Notes: generated by a model not told the origin, from the sequence alone. A DNA stretch of 64,000 nt from Niallia endozanthoxylica (GCF_008710145.1 NZ_VYKL01000015.1:434001-498000); one strand, 5' to 3'; numbered from the stretch's first letter, positions 25,754-36,047 are shown. Numbers and translations are program-made.

Positions 25754-25778
25754 ATTCCCCATGTAAAATCTGGGGAAT
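25754..25778 (-). terminator. Orphan terminator hairpin upstream of bpsA
   Basis: Perfect 8-bp stem ATTCCCCA/TGGGGAAT with a 9-base loop; on the minus strand it is followed by eight T. No minus-strand gene ends here, so it could be a leader attenuator for bpsA or the end of an antisense transcript. The rest of 25644-26001 shows no gene. Confidence 0.7.
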
Positions 25779-26001
25779 GAAAGTTTTGAAGGATTTTTTA
25801 ATGTTGTGCACTTACACTTATAGTATAAACTATTTTAAAATACGCATCACCCAACAATTATTTCCATATTTATGTGTTACTCGTAAAAGAGACCTATATA
25901 TTCATTCTATTTATAGTAATATTTTCACAAAATGTTGCGTTTCTTCTCTAAAAACTATGCTAAAATTGTCATTAGTTGATCGAACATTGGAGGAATAAGA
26001 C

Positions 26002-26466
26002 ATGCCATTGACAAAGCTTGCAACTGATATCTTACAAGGAACCAGTAACGCCGTAAAAGAAGTTCTTCCATTTGAGCTCTCAATAGAACAACCGTCCTTG
26101 TTGACTCAACCATATACACAACATTGTGTTGGAGTCCTTATTGGCATGACCGGTGATGTCAGAGGACGATTAATTATTGATGGAAGTGAGAAGACATTTG
26201 GCAAAATTGGTGAAGGGATGTTTGGCATGATGGTGGAAGGTGAAATGTTGGAGTCCTTTGCCGGTGAACTTGGGAATATGATTGCCGGTACATTATCCAC
26301 ATTTATCTCACAACAGGGACTTGAAATGGATATAACCCCCCCCACAGTTCTTGTTGGCCAAACAAAAATATATGGATTTGATAAAGCATACCGCTTACCC
26401 ATTACTGTCCAAGGAGCGGGAACCGTTATCATCCTATTAATGATTGAGCAAGAATTAGAGAGATAA
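26002..26466 (+). CDS. cheX: CheX-family chemotaxis phosphatase-like protein
   Basis: A 154-residue protein with the CheC/CheX/FliY phosphatase signature ESFAGELGNMIAGTLSTF (E-x3-E-x2-N pattern, residues about 82-99), where Glu and Asn attack CheY~P. It has a single such centre, unlike CheC. CheX dephosphorylates CheY~P in organisms such as Thermotoga and Borrelia. In Bacillus it is an accessory copy. The start ATG at 26002 has GGAGGAA upstream, and a TTGCGT (25935) promoter-like hexamer precedes it. No other chemotaxis gene is in the window. Confidence 0.85.
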   Translation: MPLTKLATDILQGTSNAVKEVLPFELSIEQPSLLTQPYTQHCVGVLIGMTGDVRGRLIIDGSEKTFGKIGEGMFGMMVEGEMLESFAGELGNMIAGTLSTFISQQGLEMDITPPTVLVGQTKIYGFDKAYRLPITVQGAGTVIILLMIEQELER

Positions 26467-26496
26467 AAATAGAAACATTTATAAATACTTAACAAT

Positions 26497-26543
26497 AAAA
26501 AACCCCTTAACTAGAAAATTTCATTTTAGTTAGGGGGTTTTTT
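26497..26543. terminator. Bidirectional terminator between cheX and pbuX
   Basis: Long stem with AAAACCCCTTAACTA and TAGTTAGGGGGTTTT arms separated by 13 bases, with A and T runs serving both convergent genes. Confidence 0.85.
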
Positions 26544-26557
26544 ATTTTAATATACTT

Positions 26558-28515
<1,958 letters not shown>

Positions 28516-28560
28516 CTACAAGCACCGAAAAGTCAAAAAAACACAAAAAAGCCTGAAAAT

Positions 28561-28597
28561 CATTGCGTCACATCTAATAAAAATGAGTGAGGCAATG
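28561..28597 (-). terminator. Regulated terminator of the xpt riboswitch
   Basis: Read on the minus strand, CATTGCCTCAC pairs with GTGACGCAATG (one mismatch) across a 15-base loop, followed by T-rich sequence. The first arm can instead pair with GTGAGCAATG, the 3' end of the aptamer P1 region, giving the antiterminator. Confidence 0.8.
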
Positions 28598-28654
28598 TCT
28601 TCAAGCATCCTAAGCAATATTAAATAAGCCTAGCACTTTATGATGACCATTGCT

Positions 28655-28725
28655 CACCCATAGTCAGACTATTTACGGTAGTCCGGTAGAAACTTACAGG
28701 CCATATTCCTGTGATTATATGAGTG
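28655..28725 (-). ncRNA. Purine (guanine) riboswitch aptamer
   Basis: On the minus strand the aptamer runs CACTCATATAATCACAGG...ATGGGTG. Conserved junction segments TATAATC, AATATGGCCTGTAAGTTTCT, ACCGGACTACCGTAAATAGT and CTGACTATGGGTG are all present. The base equivalent to position 74 (C in GACTATG) is cytosine, so the ligand should be guanine, hypoxanthine or xanthine and not adenine. Ligand binding would stabilise P1 and let the terminator at 28561-28597 form, switching off xpt-pbuX. Confidence 0.95.
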
Positions 28726-28746
28726 AATAATATGAAACTAGTAACC

Positions 28747-28774
28747 ATTATAACATCAATTTGTCATATTTCAA
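28747..28774 (-). promoter_or_regulatory. Promoter of xpt-pbuX
   Basis: On the minus strand TTGAAA (28774-28769), 16-base spacer, TATAAT (28752-28747), placing the start just ahead of the aptamer. Confidence 0.75.
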
Positions 28775-28835
28775 TATAAATGGCGAATTATTTAATGCTT
28801 TTCAATAATAACGTTCGTGTTTAATGACATGAGTA

Positions 28836-28861
28836 AAAAGAACTCATTAAAGAGTTCTTTT
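28836..28861 (-). terminator. Terminator of ypwA
   Basis: Perfect 10-base stem AAAAGAACTC/GAGTTCTTTT with a 6-base loop, T run on the minus strand. Confidence 0.8.
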
Positions 28862-28881
28862 CTCGCGCAATACGCCTAAAG

Positions 28882-30402
28882 CTATTCTAATTGATAAACC
28901 TGACTATACTTTTCTGAAAGGTATTGAATTAAATCGTTTGCATTCAAACCTTCACCAGTGACATCATGTAAAATTTCAAGCGGTTCTTTCATCTTCCCAA
29001 ATTGATGGATATTAGCAGTAAGCCAATTTTTAATAGGCAGTAGATTTCCCTCTTCTAATAATTGATCAAACTGCGGTAATTCCTTCAGCATTGCTTGTTT
29101 AAATTGGGCAGCATACATATAACCTAAAGCATAAGAAGGGAAGTAACCAAAGCTCCCGCCTGCCCAATGAACATCCTGGAGCACCCCTTCTCTATCATTT
29201 TTAGGGCTTATTCCTAAATATTCTTCGTATTTTTTATTCCAAATTTGCGGAAGATCTTTCACTTCTATTTCTTCACTAAATAATCCTTTTTCAATTTCAT
29301 AACGAATCATAATATGCAGCGGATATGTCAGCTCATCCGATTCAATACGGATAAGTGACGGCTTTGACTCATTAATTGCCCGGTAAAAAGTTTGAACATC
29401 AACATCATTAAATTGCCCATTGCTATATTGTTGCAGGGATGGATAATTCTTTTTCCAAAATGAAAGATGGCGACCAACAAAATTTTCATAAAATAATGAT
29501 TGTGATTCATGTATTCCCATAGATGTTCCTGTACAAAGAGGTGTCCCCATTAAATCTGATGAGATGCTTTGTTCATAAAGAGCGTGGCCTCCCTCATGAA
29601 TCGTGCCAAAAACAGCCATTCGAAAATCAGATTCATCGTACCTAGTTGTAATTCTAACATCCCCTTTATTTAGACCTGTGGCAAAGGGATGCACGGTTTC
29701 ATCAAGTCTTCCAGCATCAAAGTTATAGCCCATTTGTGATAATATATCGATACTAAAGAGACGCTGATTCTCTTTTGGAAATGGTTGAAATAAAAATTCC
29801 GTTTTAGGTTTGTGTTTAGAATTGGCAATCTTTTGAACAAGCGGAACAATCTTCTCTCTTAACTCAGAAAATACACGATCTAATACCTCCACTGTCATAC
29901 CCGGTTCATATAAATCAAGGAGAGTATTGTATGGGTGATTTTTATATCCCCAATAACGAATAAATCGTTTATTTGTTTCAACGATTTTCTCAAGATAGGG
30001 TCGAAACAATTGAAAATCCGCTTTTTCCCTTGCTTCTTCCCAGATTGATTCCGCCTGAGATAATAGAATGACATATTTTTTATACTCACTAGCCGGAATT
30101 TTGCGCTTATGTTCATATTCTTTTTTGCATTCTTTTATTAATTTTTTTGTTTTTTCCGAAATGACTGCTTGCGCTGCTTCAGTAGATAAGTTTGTTATGT
30201 ATGAGGCCATTTCTTCTGATACTGATAGCTGATAGACATCCGATGACAAAATACCAACTACTTCTGAACGCTGCTGTACCCCTTGTCTCGGAGCTCCTGT
30301 GCGTAAATCCCAATAAATGAGACCAAGTGCTTCATTATAGGCATTGATTTTTTTTACATATTCGATAAACTTCTTTTCTTCTTCTAAAAACGTTTGATTC
30401 AT
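28882..30402 (-). CDS. ypwA: M32-family metallocarboxypeptidase YpwA
   Basis: A 506-residue thermostable-carboxypeptidase-1-type enzyme, mostly helical. The zinc motif HEGGHALYEQ (HExxH, about residues 261-270) and the downstream ESQSLFYENFVGR (third ligand Glu) are visible, as are the family blocks DVRITTRYDESDF and GSFGYFPSYALGYMYAAQF. It removes C-terminal residues from peptides and probably contributes to peptide recycling in the cytoplasm. No signal peptide. ATG at 30402 behind AAAGGGAGGG. The length matches B. subtilis YpwA (501). Same neighbourhood as in B. subtilis (xpt, pbuX). Confidence 0.96.
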   Translation of the reverse strand: MNQTFLEEEKKFIEYVKKINAYNEALGLIYWDLRTGAPRQGVQQRSEVVGILSSDVYQLSVSEEMASYITNLSTEAAQAVISEKTKKLIKECKKEYEHKRKIPASEYKKYVILLSQAESIWEEAREKADFQLFRPYLEKIVETNKRFIRYWGYKNHPYNTLLDLYEPGMTVEVLDRVFSELREKIVPLVQKIANSKHKPKTEFLFQPFPKENQRLFSIDILSQMGYNFDAGRLDETVHPFATGLNKGDVRITTRYDESDFRMAVFGTIHEGGHALYEQSISSDLMGTPLCTGTSMGIHESQSLFYENFVGRHLSFWKKNYPSLQQYSNGQFNDVDVQTFYRAINESKPSLIRIESDELTYPLHIMIRYEIEKGLFSEEIEVKDLPQIWNKKYEEYLGISPKNDREGVLQDVHWAGGSFGYFPSYALGYMYAAQFKQAMLKELPQFDQLLEEGNLLPIKNWLTANIHQFGKMKEPLEILHDVTGEGLNANDLIQYLSEKYSQVYQLE

Positions 30403-30475
30403 AAATAGCCCTCCCTTTCATCCTCACATTGTATCATATTCCAATTAATAGACAGTTAATCCTATTGAACAAAAA

Positions 30476-30502
30476 ATGACAACAGCTTAAGTCTGTTGTC
30501 AT
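30476..30502 (-). terminator. Terminator of ypvA
   Basis: Perfect 10-base stem ATGACAACAG/CTGTTGTCAT with a 7-base loop, followed by TTTTTT on the minus strand. Confidence 0.85.
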
Positions 30503-30510
30503 AGATAGTA

Positions 30511-32463
30511 TTAACGATTCCATTCCCTTTGTTCAGTTGATATTTTTACCGGTAAAATAGAAAGTACAGCTTCAATCACCTGTCTATCCTCTTCTTTATT
30601 TATCAGGATGTGAACAATCCCTTTATCTTCATGCGTTCGAATCAATCGCCCGATTCCCTGACGCAAACGAAGCAGCATATAGGGTAAATCCACTTCAAAA
30701 AACGGATTTGAAACAGCATTGCGTTTTGCAGTGAACACAGGATCGTTTGGAGGAAACGGTAAAGAAAAGATAATGACATTTTCCAATGACTGTCCAGGTA
30801 TGTCAAGTCCTTCCCATAAATGCAGCGAGCAAAGCACGGAATCCACTTCATTTTGAAATTGTGAAACAAGCGTGCTAATCTCCGCATCTCCCTCATAATA
30901 AATCGGAAAGGACAGCTCCTTCTCCTGACAAAACAATTTAAATGCAGTTAATTCTGTTGGTGTGGAAAATAATACAAGTGCTCGTCCATCTGTTCGCCTT
31001 ATCTGTTCAAGTGTATAGAGACATTTTTCTGACAATGCACCGTGAGCAAACGCCGGCATTTTGATCATCATATTTTCTTCATAATCAAATGGTGATGCTA
31101 CCTGACAAGAAAGATAGTGTTCAATTCCTAAGGAATGAGCAATATAATCAAATGACTTATTTTCGGAAAGAGTAGCGGAAGAGAAAATATATGGCTTTCT
31201 AATAGAAAATACTTCTTCCTTCATAATCTCTTGTACAAGCCGAGGCATGATGACTAATGTTCTTTCTCCTTCATAGTCTTCAAGCCAGGTAATGCCAGTC
31301 AGCTCTTTTAAAAATAATGATAAAGAATAGGATATTTGTTCAAGATATTCCTCAACAATCTTTAATTCGTACTCATTAATTGTATACATTTCACTTTCGA
31401 AAACAAGCTCCTCTTCAAGAGTGTTTATAAGTGAATGCAATTGTTTTCCATTTGCAATGACAGCAGCATTTTTTTCAATAGTAAGCTTATCAGACCCTTC
31501 ATTAAAATAAGCAGACTGTTTCAACTCATAAAAGAATTGCTCATTTTGTATAAGCAGGTCCTCAATGGTGTAAAGTGTGTTTTCCCTTACATCATTTGCC
31601 ATCAGCTTTGTTAAAAGTATTTCAAGAATCCGTTCGCTAAACCGGTATGTTAATGCCTTTTGACTAGCAAACTCCAATAAATGTCCTTCGTCAAACACAA
31701 CACATGAATGTTCAGGCAAGAGCGGTAATTGTCCTTCCCGTTTTCGTGATTCCTTTGTCCAAATATGCTCCATGTAAAAATCATGTGAGCATATAATTAA
31801 ATCCTTCGAATGTCGGTACCAATCCCGATGTAAAGTTTGCCCGCATCGATGTCTGTTTTCACAAGTAAAGCAGTCTTCAAGTGAATCCCAGCCAATTTTC
31901 GCCCACTGTTCATCTGTTAATTCAGGATAATCCTTTCGATCACCATATTTTTCAAAGGTTTGTAAGGATTGGCTTCCATGTATAAATTCAGGAAGACGAT
32001 CATGGATGATATGAAAAGCTTCTTCATCGCTGCTAGTGATAAGTTTGTCGAGTTTATTCAGACATAGGTATTGATCTCTCGATTTAGCTAGTCTTACGTC
32101 TATATGTAAAGATAAGGCCTTTTCAATTTTGGCAATATCTCCTTCTTTTTTCACAAGCTGCTCTATTAATGTTTCATCTGCGCATGCAATAATAGCGGGC
32201 TGATTTGTGTACCTTGCATAGCAGATGGCATATAAAAGATAGACAATGGTTTTTCCTGTTCCAACTCCTGCTTCGGCAAACATAACTGTTTTTTCTTTAA
32301 ACGCCTTTTCGAGTTGAAATGCCATATAAATTTGTTCATCTCTTAATTCAAAACCTGCTTCGGGAAGCCTATCATAAAAAACATCCCCAATCCATTCGCC
32401 TAATTTCTCAAAAAATGATTCCGTTTTTGATAGTTCAAAAGGTATCCGATTCTGCAACGTCAT
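30511..32463 (-). CDS. ypvA: DinG/XPD-family helicase YpvA
   Basis: A 650-residue SF2 5'-3' helicase. Walker A is AEAGVGTGKT (about residues 63-72), the DEAH-type box VVFDEGHLLEF, then motif III SSATLSE and motif VI LRQGIGRLIRTHEDKG. The four cysteines expected for an XPD-type [4Fe-4S] cluster are present between motifs I and II: QYLCLNK, DCFTCENRHRCGQ. It lacks the N-terminal exonuclease of DinG. Probably unwinds damaged DNA or DNA/RNA structures. ATG 32463 with GGAGGAATG overlapping upstream. Monocistronic. Confidence 0.92.
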   Translation of the reverse strand: MTLQNRIPFELSKTESFFEKLGEWIGDVFYDRLPEAGFELRDEQIYMAFQLEKAFKEKTVMFAEAGVGTGKTIVYLLYAICYARYTNQPAIIACADETLIEQLVKKEGDIAKIEKALSLHIDVRLAKSRDQYLCLNKLDKLITSSDEEAFHIIHDRLPEFIHGSQSLQTFEKYGDRKDYPELTDEQWAKIGWDSLEDCFTCENRHRCGQTLHRDWYRHSKDLIICSHDFYMEHIWTKESRKREGQLPLLPEHSCVVFDEGHLLEFASQKALTYRFSERILEILLTKLMANDVRENTLYTIEDLLIQNEQFFYELKQSAYFNEGSDKLTIEKNAAVIANGKQLHSLINTLEEELVFESEMYTINEYELKIVEEYLEQISYSLSLFLKELTGITWLEDYEGERTLVIMPRLVQEIMKEEVFSIRKPYIFSSATLSENKSFDYIAHSLGIEHYLSCQVASPFDYEENMMIKMPAFAHGALSEKCLYTLEQIRRTDGRALVLFSTPTELTAFKLFCQEKELSFPIYYEGDAEISTLVSQFQNEVDSVLCSLHLWEGLDIPGQSLENVIIFSLPFPPNDPVFTAKRNAVSNPFFEVDLPYMLLRLRQGIGRLIRTHEDKGIVHILINKEEDRQVIEAVLSILPVKISTEQREWNR

Positions 32464-32562
32464 TCCTCCAAATTATAATAGCGAAAGCGCCTTTCGATGA
32501 AAGACGCTTTTTCACAACTGTCTTATTATAACAAACAGTTAACATGAAATACATTTTTTTCT

Positions 32563-32760
32563 GGTTATGTTAACGAATAATGTTGTTAAGTCAGATTTTT
32601 GACTCATCCGTGAGAAATGTCCATTTCTCACGCCTTTCAGCTATGCTGAAAGGTTGCTATATGGTTAGGAAGTGACAGGAGAAAATGAATTTTCTCCTGT
32701 CACTTCCTAACCATATAGCTTTAGATGAGTCAAAAATCAACAATGTTAGTAAACAAAACT
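32563..32760 (+). mobile_element. MITE-like structured repeat, copy 3 (complete)
   Basis: A 198-bp element: GGTTATGTTAACGAATAATG at the left, TTTTTGACTCAT just inside, and at the right ATGAGTCAAAAATCAACAAT followed by GTTAGTAAACAAAACT. Stem 1 GTGAGAAATGTCCATTTCTC(AC), stem 2 CTTTCAGCTATGCTGAAAG, and a perfect 31-bp palindrome (32656-32686 with 32689-32719, 2-base loop). Flanks are T-rich and similar (TTTTTTCT / TTTTCTTA), but a clean 8-bp duplication is not evident. No coding frame of its own. Confidence 0.88.
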
Positions 32761-32781
32761 TTTTCTTAAAACAAACTGCCT

Positions 32782-33042
32782 TTACATTTTATTACTTTGC
32801 TTATCGTAATCATGTCCATTACGGAGATTTTTACCGCCGCTATATAGGCCGGAAGCTGACAATCCTACCATAAGACCAACAATAATGCCTTCTTTTAACG
32901 TATCTAAATAGAAGATACCGAAGAACAAACCAATTGCTACAGCTACTATTGGTGAAAATTGCACAGGTAAACCTGCTTTTTTTATGATTTCAACCATTCC
33001 AATGATAAGCGGGATAACAACTAAATGTAAAAATTCATACAT
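32782..33042 (-). CDS. Holin-like small membrane protein
   Basis: An 86-residue protein with two to three hydrophobic segments: FLHLVVIPLIIGMVEIIKKA, FSPIVAVAIGLFFGIFYL and GIIVGLMVGLSASGLYSGGK, ending in a charged tail NLRNGHDYDKQSNKM. The GLSASGLYSG block and size match phage-type holins of the Hol44/superfamily V kind. There is no endolysin or other phage gene around, so it may be a domesticated holin-like protein. ATG 33042 with GGAGGGAATC upstream. It lies 22 bases from mobile repeat copy 3. Confidence 0.7.
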   Translation of the reverse strand: MYEFLHLVVIPLIIGMVEIIKKAGLPVQFSPIVAVAIGLFFGIFYLDTLKEGIIVGLMVGLSASGLYSGGKNLRNGHDYDKQSNKM

Positions 33043-33168
33043 ATGATTCCCTCCATTCTACCATTTCTAGTAATACTCATAGTACATATTACTCGGCTTG
33101 GACAAGAATGGAACGGCATCTATACAATCTTTTCATCTATTATTTAGTATGCAGCCGCTTTATATTTC

Positions 33169-34308
33169 TCAATTTTCACGCGGAGGTCTTTTGCCCCAGT
33201 ATTGATAATAATCCGTTCGGATAAATCCGTTAAAGAGCTTCCGTTTTTTTGTTGTCTTTTTACCGAAATAAGTTTCAAATTCTTCTTCAGATGTCAGCAT
33301 ATAAATGGACCAAGTATCTAAATTAGAAAAAGCCTGACCCATTTCTCTATACATTTGATGTACTGCCGCTTTCTCTCCTAATCGTTCTCCATATGGTGGA
33401 TTTCCTACCAAAACTCCATACTCTTTTTGCGTCGTGAAATCCTGTACGCGCATTTGTTTATAAGTGATAAGATCCCCAAGACCAGCTTCAAAGGCATTTT
33501 CTTTAGCAATATTGACAAGACGGTGATCAATATCAGATCCGGTAATATCTAATGGCTGATTATACTTAGCAAGGTCCTCCACCTCAACTCTAGCATCATC
33601 CCAAACCTTTTGATCAATCCAATTCCAGCTTTCCGAAACAAATTCACGATTAAAGCCTGGAGCAATATTCTGTCCGATTAACGCTGCTTCAATCGGAATC
33701 GTGCCAGAGCCGCAAAACGGGTCGACAAACGGACGGTCTGGTGTCCAATTTGTTAGGAGTACTAAGGCCGCAGCCAAAGTTTCCTTTAATGGGGCTTCCC
33801 CTTGCCCAACTCTATAGCCTCTTTTATGGAGACCACTTCCACTTGTATCAATTGTTAATAAAGCTATATCCTTATGTAAAGCAACTTCAATTTTAAACAG
33901 CGGACCATTTTCTTCGAACCATCCGTTTTTTTTATAATGATGCTTCATTCGTTCAACAATTGCTTTTTTTACAATAGCCTGGCAATCAGAGACACTAAAA
34001 AGCTTTGATTTAACCGATTTACCTGAGACAGGGAATTCTGCATTTTCCGGAAGAAACTTCTCCCAAGGTAAAGCCTTTGTTTTCTCAAATAACTCATCAA
34101 AGCTTGTAGCCTTAAACTCCCCAATCTTTAGCTTCACCCGGTCTGCTGTTCGTAACCAAAGATTGCTTTTCGCAATGGCTCTTTCATCACCTTGAAACGT
34201 AATCCGGCTGTTTTCAACTTGACATTCATATCCTAATTCCCGTACTTCCTTTGCAACAATGGCTTCAAGACCCATTGCAGAAGTAGCTATCAATTCATAA
34301 TTCGCCAT
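33169..34308 (-). CDS. rlmL: THUMP-domain 23S rRNA guanine-N2 methyltransferase YpsC (RlmL-like)
   Basis: A 379-residue SAM-dependent RNA methyltransferase. The N-terminal ferredoxin-like/THUMP region (residues 1-165) binds RNA. The Rossmann domain carries DPFCGSGTIPIEAALIGQNI (about 197-216) and the catalytic NPPYGERLG (about 306-314), the motif for exocyclic guanine N2 methylation. The family (E. coli RlmL N-terminal half) modifies G2445 of 23S rRNA. B. subtilis YpsC has the same size and neighbours (rnpB, gpsB). ATG 34308 with GGTGAAAA upstream. Confidence 0.94.
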   Translation of the reverse strand: MANYELIATSAMGLEAIVAKEVRELGYECQVENSRITFQGDERAIAKSNLWLRTADRVKLKIGEFKATSFDELFEKTKALPWEKFLPENAEFPVSGKSVKSKLFSVSDCQAIVKKAIVERMKHHYKKNGWFEENGPLFKIEVALHKDIALLTIDTSGSGLHKRGYRVGQGEAPLKETLAAALVLLTNWTPDRPFVDPFCGSGTIPIEAALIGQNIAPGFNREFVSESWNWIDQKVWDDARVEVEDLAKYNQPLDITGSDIDHRLVNIAKENAFEAGLGDLITYKQMRVQDFTTQKEYGVLVGNPPYGERLGEKAAVHQMYREMGQAFSNLDTWSIYMLTSEEEFETYFGKKTTKKRKLFNGFIRTDYYQYWGKRPPREN

Positions 34309-34437
34309 GTTTTCACCCTTACCAATCGCTTAATTGTATAACAGTATCTATGTATTCTTATTTTCCGCTATATTTATTTAGTGTAGCCCAAAAACACTGT
34401 TCAAAAAACGAATTTGAGCATCTTCTATTATTAAGAA

Positions 34438-34461
34438 AAGCTCTCCTTCTCGGGAGAGCTT
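34438..34461 (-). terminator. Terminator of rnpB
   Basis: Stem AAGCTCTCC/GGAGAGCTT with a 6-base loop and a T-rich tail on the minus strand, about 20 bases beyond the RNase P RNA. Confidence 0.85.
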
Positions 34462-34479
34462 GTGAATATTGTATCAGAC

Positions 34480-34884
34480 ATTAATAACGTTCTATAAGCC
34501 ATGTTTTGTTCCTTTGTACTGCAAGCGACCCTAAGTCTTGTACTCAGGTGGTAATCATCTATCTACAGATGATACATCATCCGTCCTTCTCTTCGTTCAT
34601 TTCCTCTGAGAAAGTGCCCCTACCATAATTTGGGTTTCTCGCTCGCGGGGTTTACCTCGTTCCACCCTTTTCATTTCTGAAAAGGCTACGTCACTGTGGC
34701 ACCTTCAAGGTATTCATACCATATCTAGTTAGACTTAGGTATTTTCCCTGCCGTCAGCCTGCAAGCAAGCTGCCCTGGCTTATGAATTCGCCAGGCACGA
34801 ACACTACAGACATCTCAGTCTGTGCGAGCATGGACTTTCCTCTGCACGATTAAACCGTACAGCGATTACCCGAACGCTATTAAT
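34480..34884 (-). ncRNA. rnpB: RNase P RNA, B-type
   Basis: On the minus strand the universally conserved blocks appear in order: GTTCGGGTAATCGCTG, GAGGAAAGTCCATGCTCGCA, GTGTTCGTGCCTGGCGAA, GGCTGACGGCAGGGAAAAT, CCACAGTGACG, GGAACGAGGTAAACCCC, GCGAGAAACCCAAATT, TGGTAGGGGCAC, AGATAGATGATTACC, GAGTACAAGAC and ACAAAACATGGCTTATAGAA. About 400 bases as in B. subtilis. It is the catalytic RNA that trims tRNA 5' leaders. Exact ends are estimated from the B. subtilis RNA. Confidence 0.96.
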
Positions 34885-34938
34885 GATCACAAAATACATT
34901 ATAATAAAACTTCATATTAATAACAATAGCAATAATAG

Positions 34939-35238
34939 TTATTCGTACAATTTACTTCCAAAAACATGCTTTTCCAGATTCGATAACCGTTTCAAAATAT
35001 CAAAGTTAGTTGTACCGGCAGTTTGCGTTGTCGGCCGCTTCGCAGCATCTTCTACTTGTTTTCTCAAACGCATATTTTCCTGCTGCAATTCTTCGATTTC
35101 CTGATGAAAGGTTTCATAATCCTTTATGATAAGATCAAGAAACTTATCTACATCTTCTGGTTTATAACCTCTCATGGCTGTTTTAAATTCTTTCTCCAAT
35201 ATATCCTTTGCCGTCAATTTCACTTTATCAGCAAGCAT
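34939..35238 (-). CDS. gpsB: Cell division regulator GpsB
   Basis: A 99-residue DivIVA-like coiled-coil protein starting [20 protein letters not shown]. The N-terminal membrane/PBP-binding domain (residues 1-65, with [15 protein letters not shown]) is followed by a short C-terminal helical region ending [15 protein letters not shown]. It shuttles PBP1 between septum and side wall; the ponA product in this window is its known partner. The start at 35238 is set by GAGGTGAG and by the B. subtilis protein (98 residues). The apparent upstream extension is untranslated. Confidence 0.95.
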   Translation of the reverse strand: MLADKVKLTAKDILEKEFKTAMRGYKPEDVDKFLDLIIKDYETFHQEIEELQQENMRLRKQVEDAAKRPTTQTAGTTNFDILKRLSNLEKHVFGSKLYE

Positions 35239-35357
35239 CATTCTCACCTCAACCATAGCCCATGTAATGTATATTTTTTCAAAAATATGTGTATTTGTCA
35301 ATTTTTCTTTAATAACAGGCTATTTCATAGCTAGTTATTGACCTAACAGCCTTTTAA

Positions 35358-35921
35358 TTAAAAGCCATCTTGATCCCATTGTTCTTCTTCTGCCAAGAGT
35401 TGCAGATCTAAAAATTGTATGATGCGAATCTCATATTCATGACTTTCCTGATAGCGTTTTGCCATATTGTAGATAAATTGAGGGCTGCCTATTTTTTCAA
35501 GATCATAAAAAAGCAGCATTATATCACTTTTTTCAATATGAAATTGGTTTTTCATACGAAATTGCCATGGTTTTTCATATGGCCGATGGGAAACTGAATC
35601 GACAAAATCGGCTTCCATTAGAATCGATTCATACCATTCTTTATTAGACTCACTCCAGGATGCCTCTTGCTCAAGAAAAGGTGTAATGATAGCCAGCTTT
35701 AAATCAGGATATTCTGTTTCCCTCAGTTCATACACCACTTCTGCTGCCCAAAGTTCTGTTCCAAGCTGTCCTGAAATTAACACCCATTCAAGTCCTTCCT
35801 CAAGCATACCCTTTAAGCAATTGTGAATCGCCTTTTTTATGTATGGAACGGCTGGATGATTATTCTTAAAAATACCGAGTTCGAAGGGTTTATACCCTGA
35901 AACTGCTGCAACCTTTACCAA
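35358..35921 (-). CDS. ypsA: YpsA, SLOG-type DUF1273 protein
   Basis: A 187-residue Rossmann-like protein ([20 protein letters not shown]..., [34 protein letters not shown]). The GxxxELG and SGQ.G.E motifs mark the SLOG/DprA-LOG-related nucleotide-ligand fold. B. subtilis and S. aureus YpsA affect cell division, in keeping with gpsB next door. I set the start at TTG 35921: GGTGGGAGGG lies directly upstream, and the B. subtilis protein begins just before GYKPFELG. The frame stays open upstream only because it runs into a truncated mobile repeat. Confidence 0.9.
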   Translation of the reverse strand: MVKVAAVSGYKPFELGIFKNNHPAVPYIKKAIHNCLKGMLEEGLEWVLISGQLGTELWAAEVVYELRETEYPDLKLAIITPFLEQEASWSESNKEWYESILMEADFVDSVSHRPYEKPWQFRMKNQFHIEKSDIMLLFYDLEKIGSPQFIYNMAKRYQESHEYEIRIIQFLDLQLLAEEEQWDQDGF

Positions 35922-35967
35922 TTCCCTCCCACCTATTCTCCTTAAAATATAGCTAACTAATTTCATG

Positions 35968-36040
35968 TCATTTTCTCTTACTGTTTCATGACAATACAGC
36001 TTAGATGAGTCAAAAATCAACCATGTTAATAAACAAATCT
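35968..36040 (+). mobile_element. Truncated structured repeat, copy 5 (right end only)
   Basis: Contains CATGACAATACAGCTTAGAT then GAGTCAAAAATCAACCATGT and TAATAAACAAATCT, i.e. the right arm of the long hairpin, the inner TTTTTGACTCAT motif (inverted) and the right terminal repeat. The left half is missing. The arm sequence is of the copy 2 type. It sits between ypsA and cotD. Confidence 0.75.
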
Positions 36041-36047
36041 TAAAGAA

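Noticed and set aside
32685..32873. 62-codon frame beginning in repeat copy 3
   Set aside because: Starts inside the palindrome and runs antisense into the holin-like gene; no ribosome-binding site.
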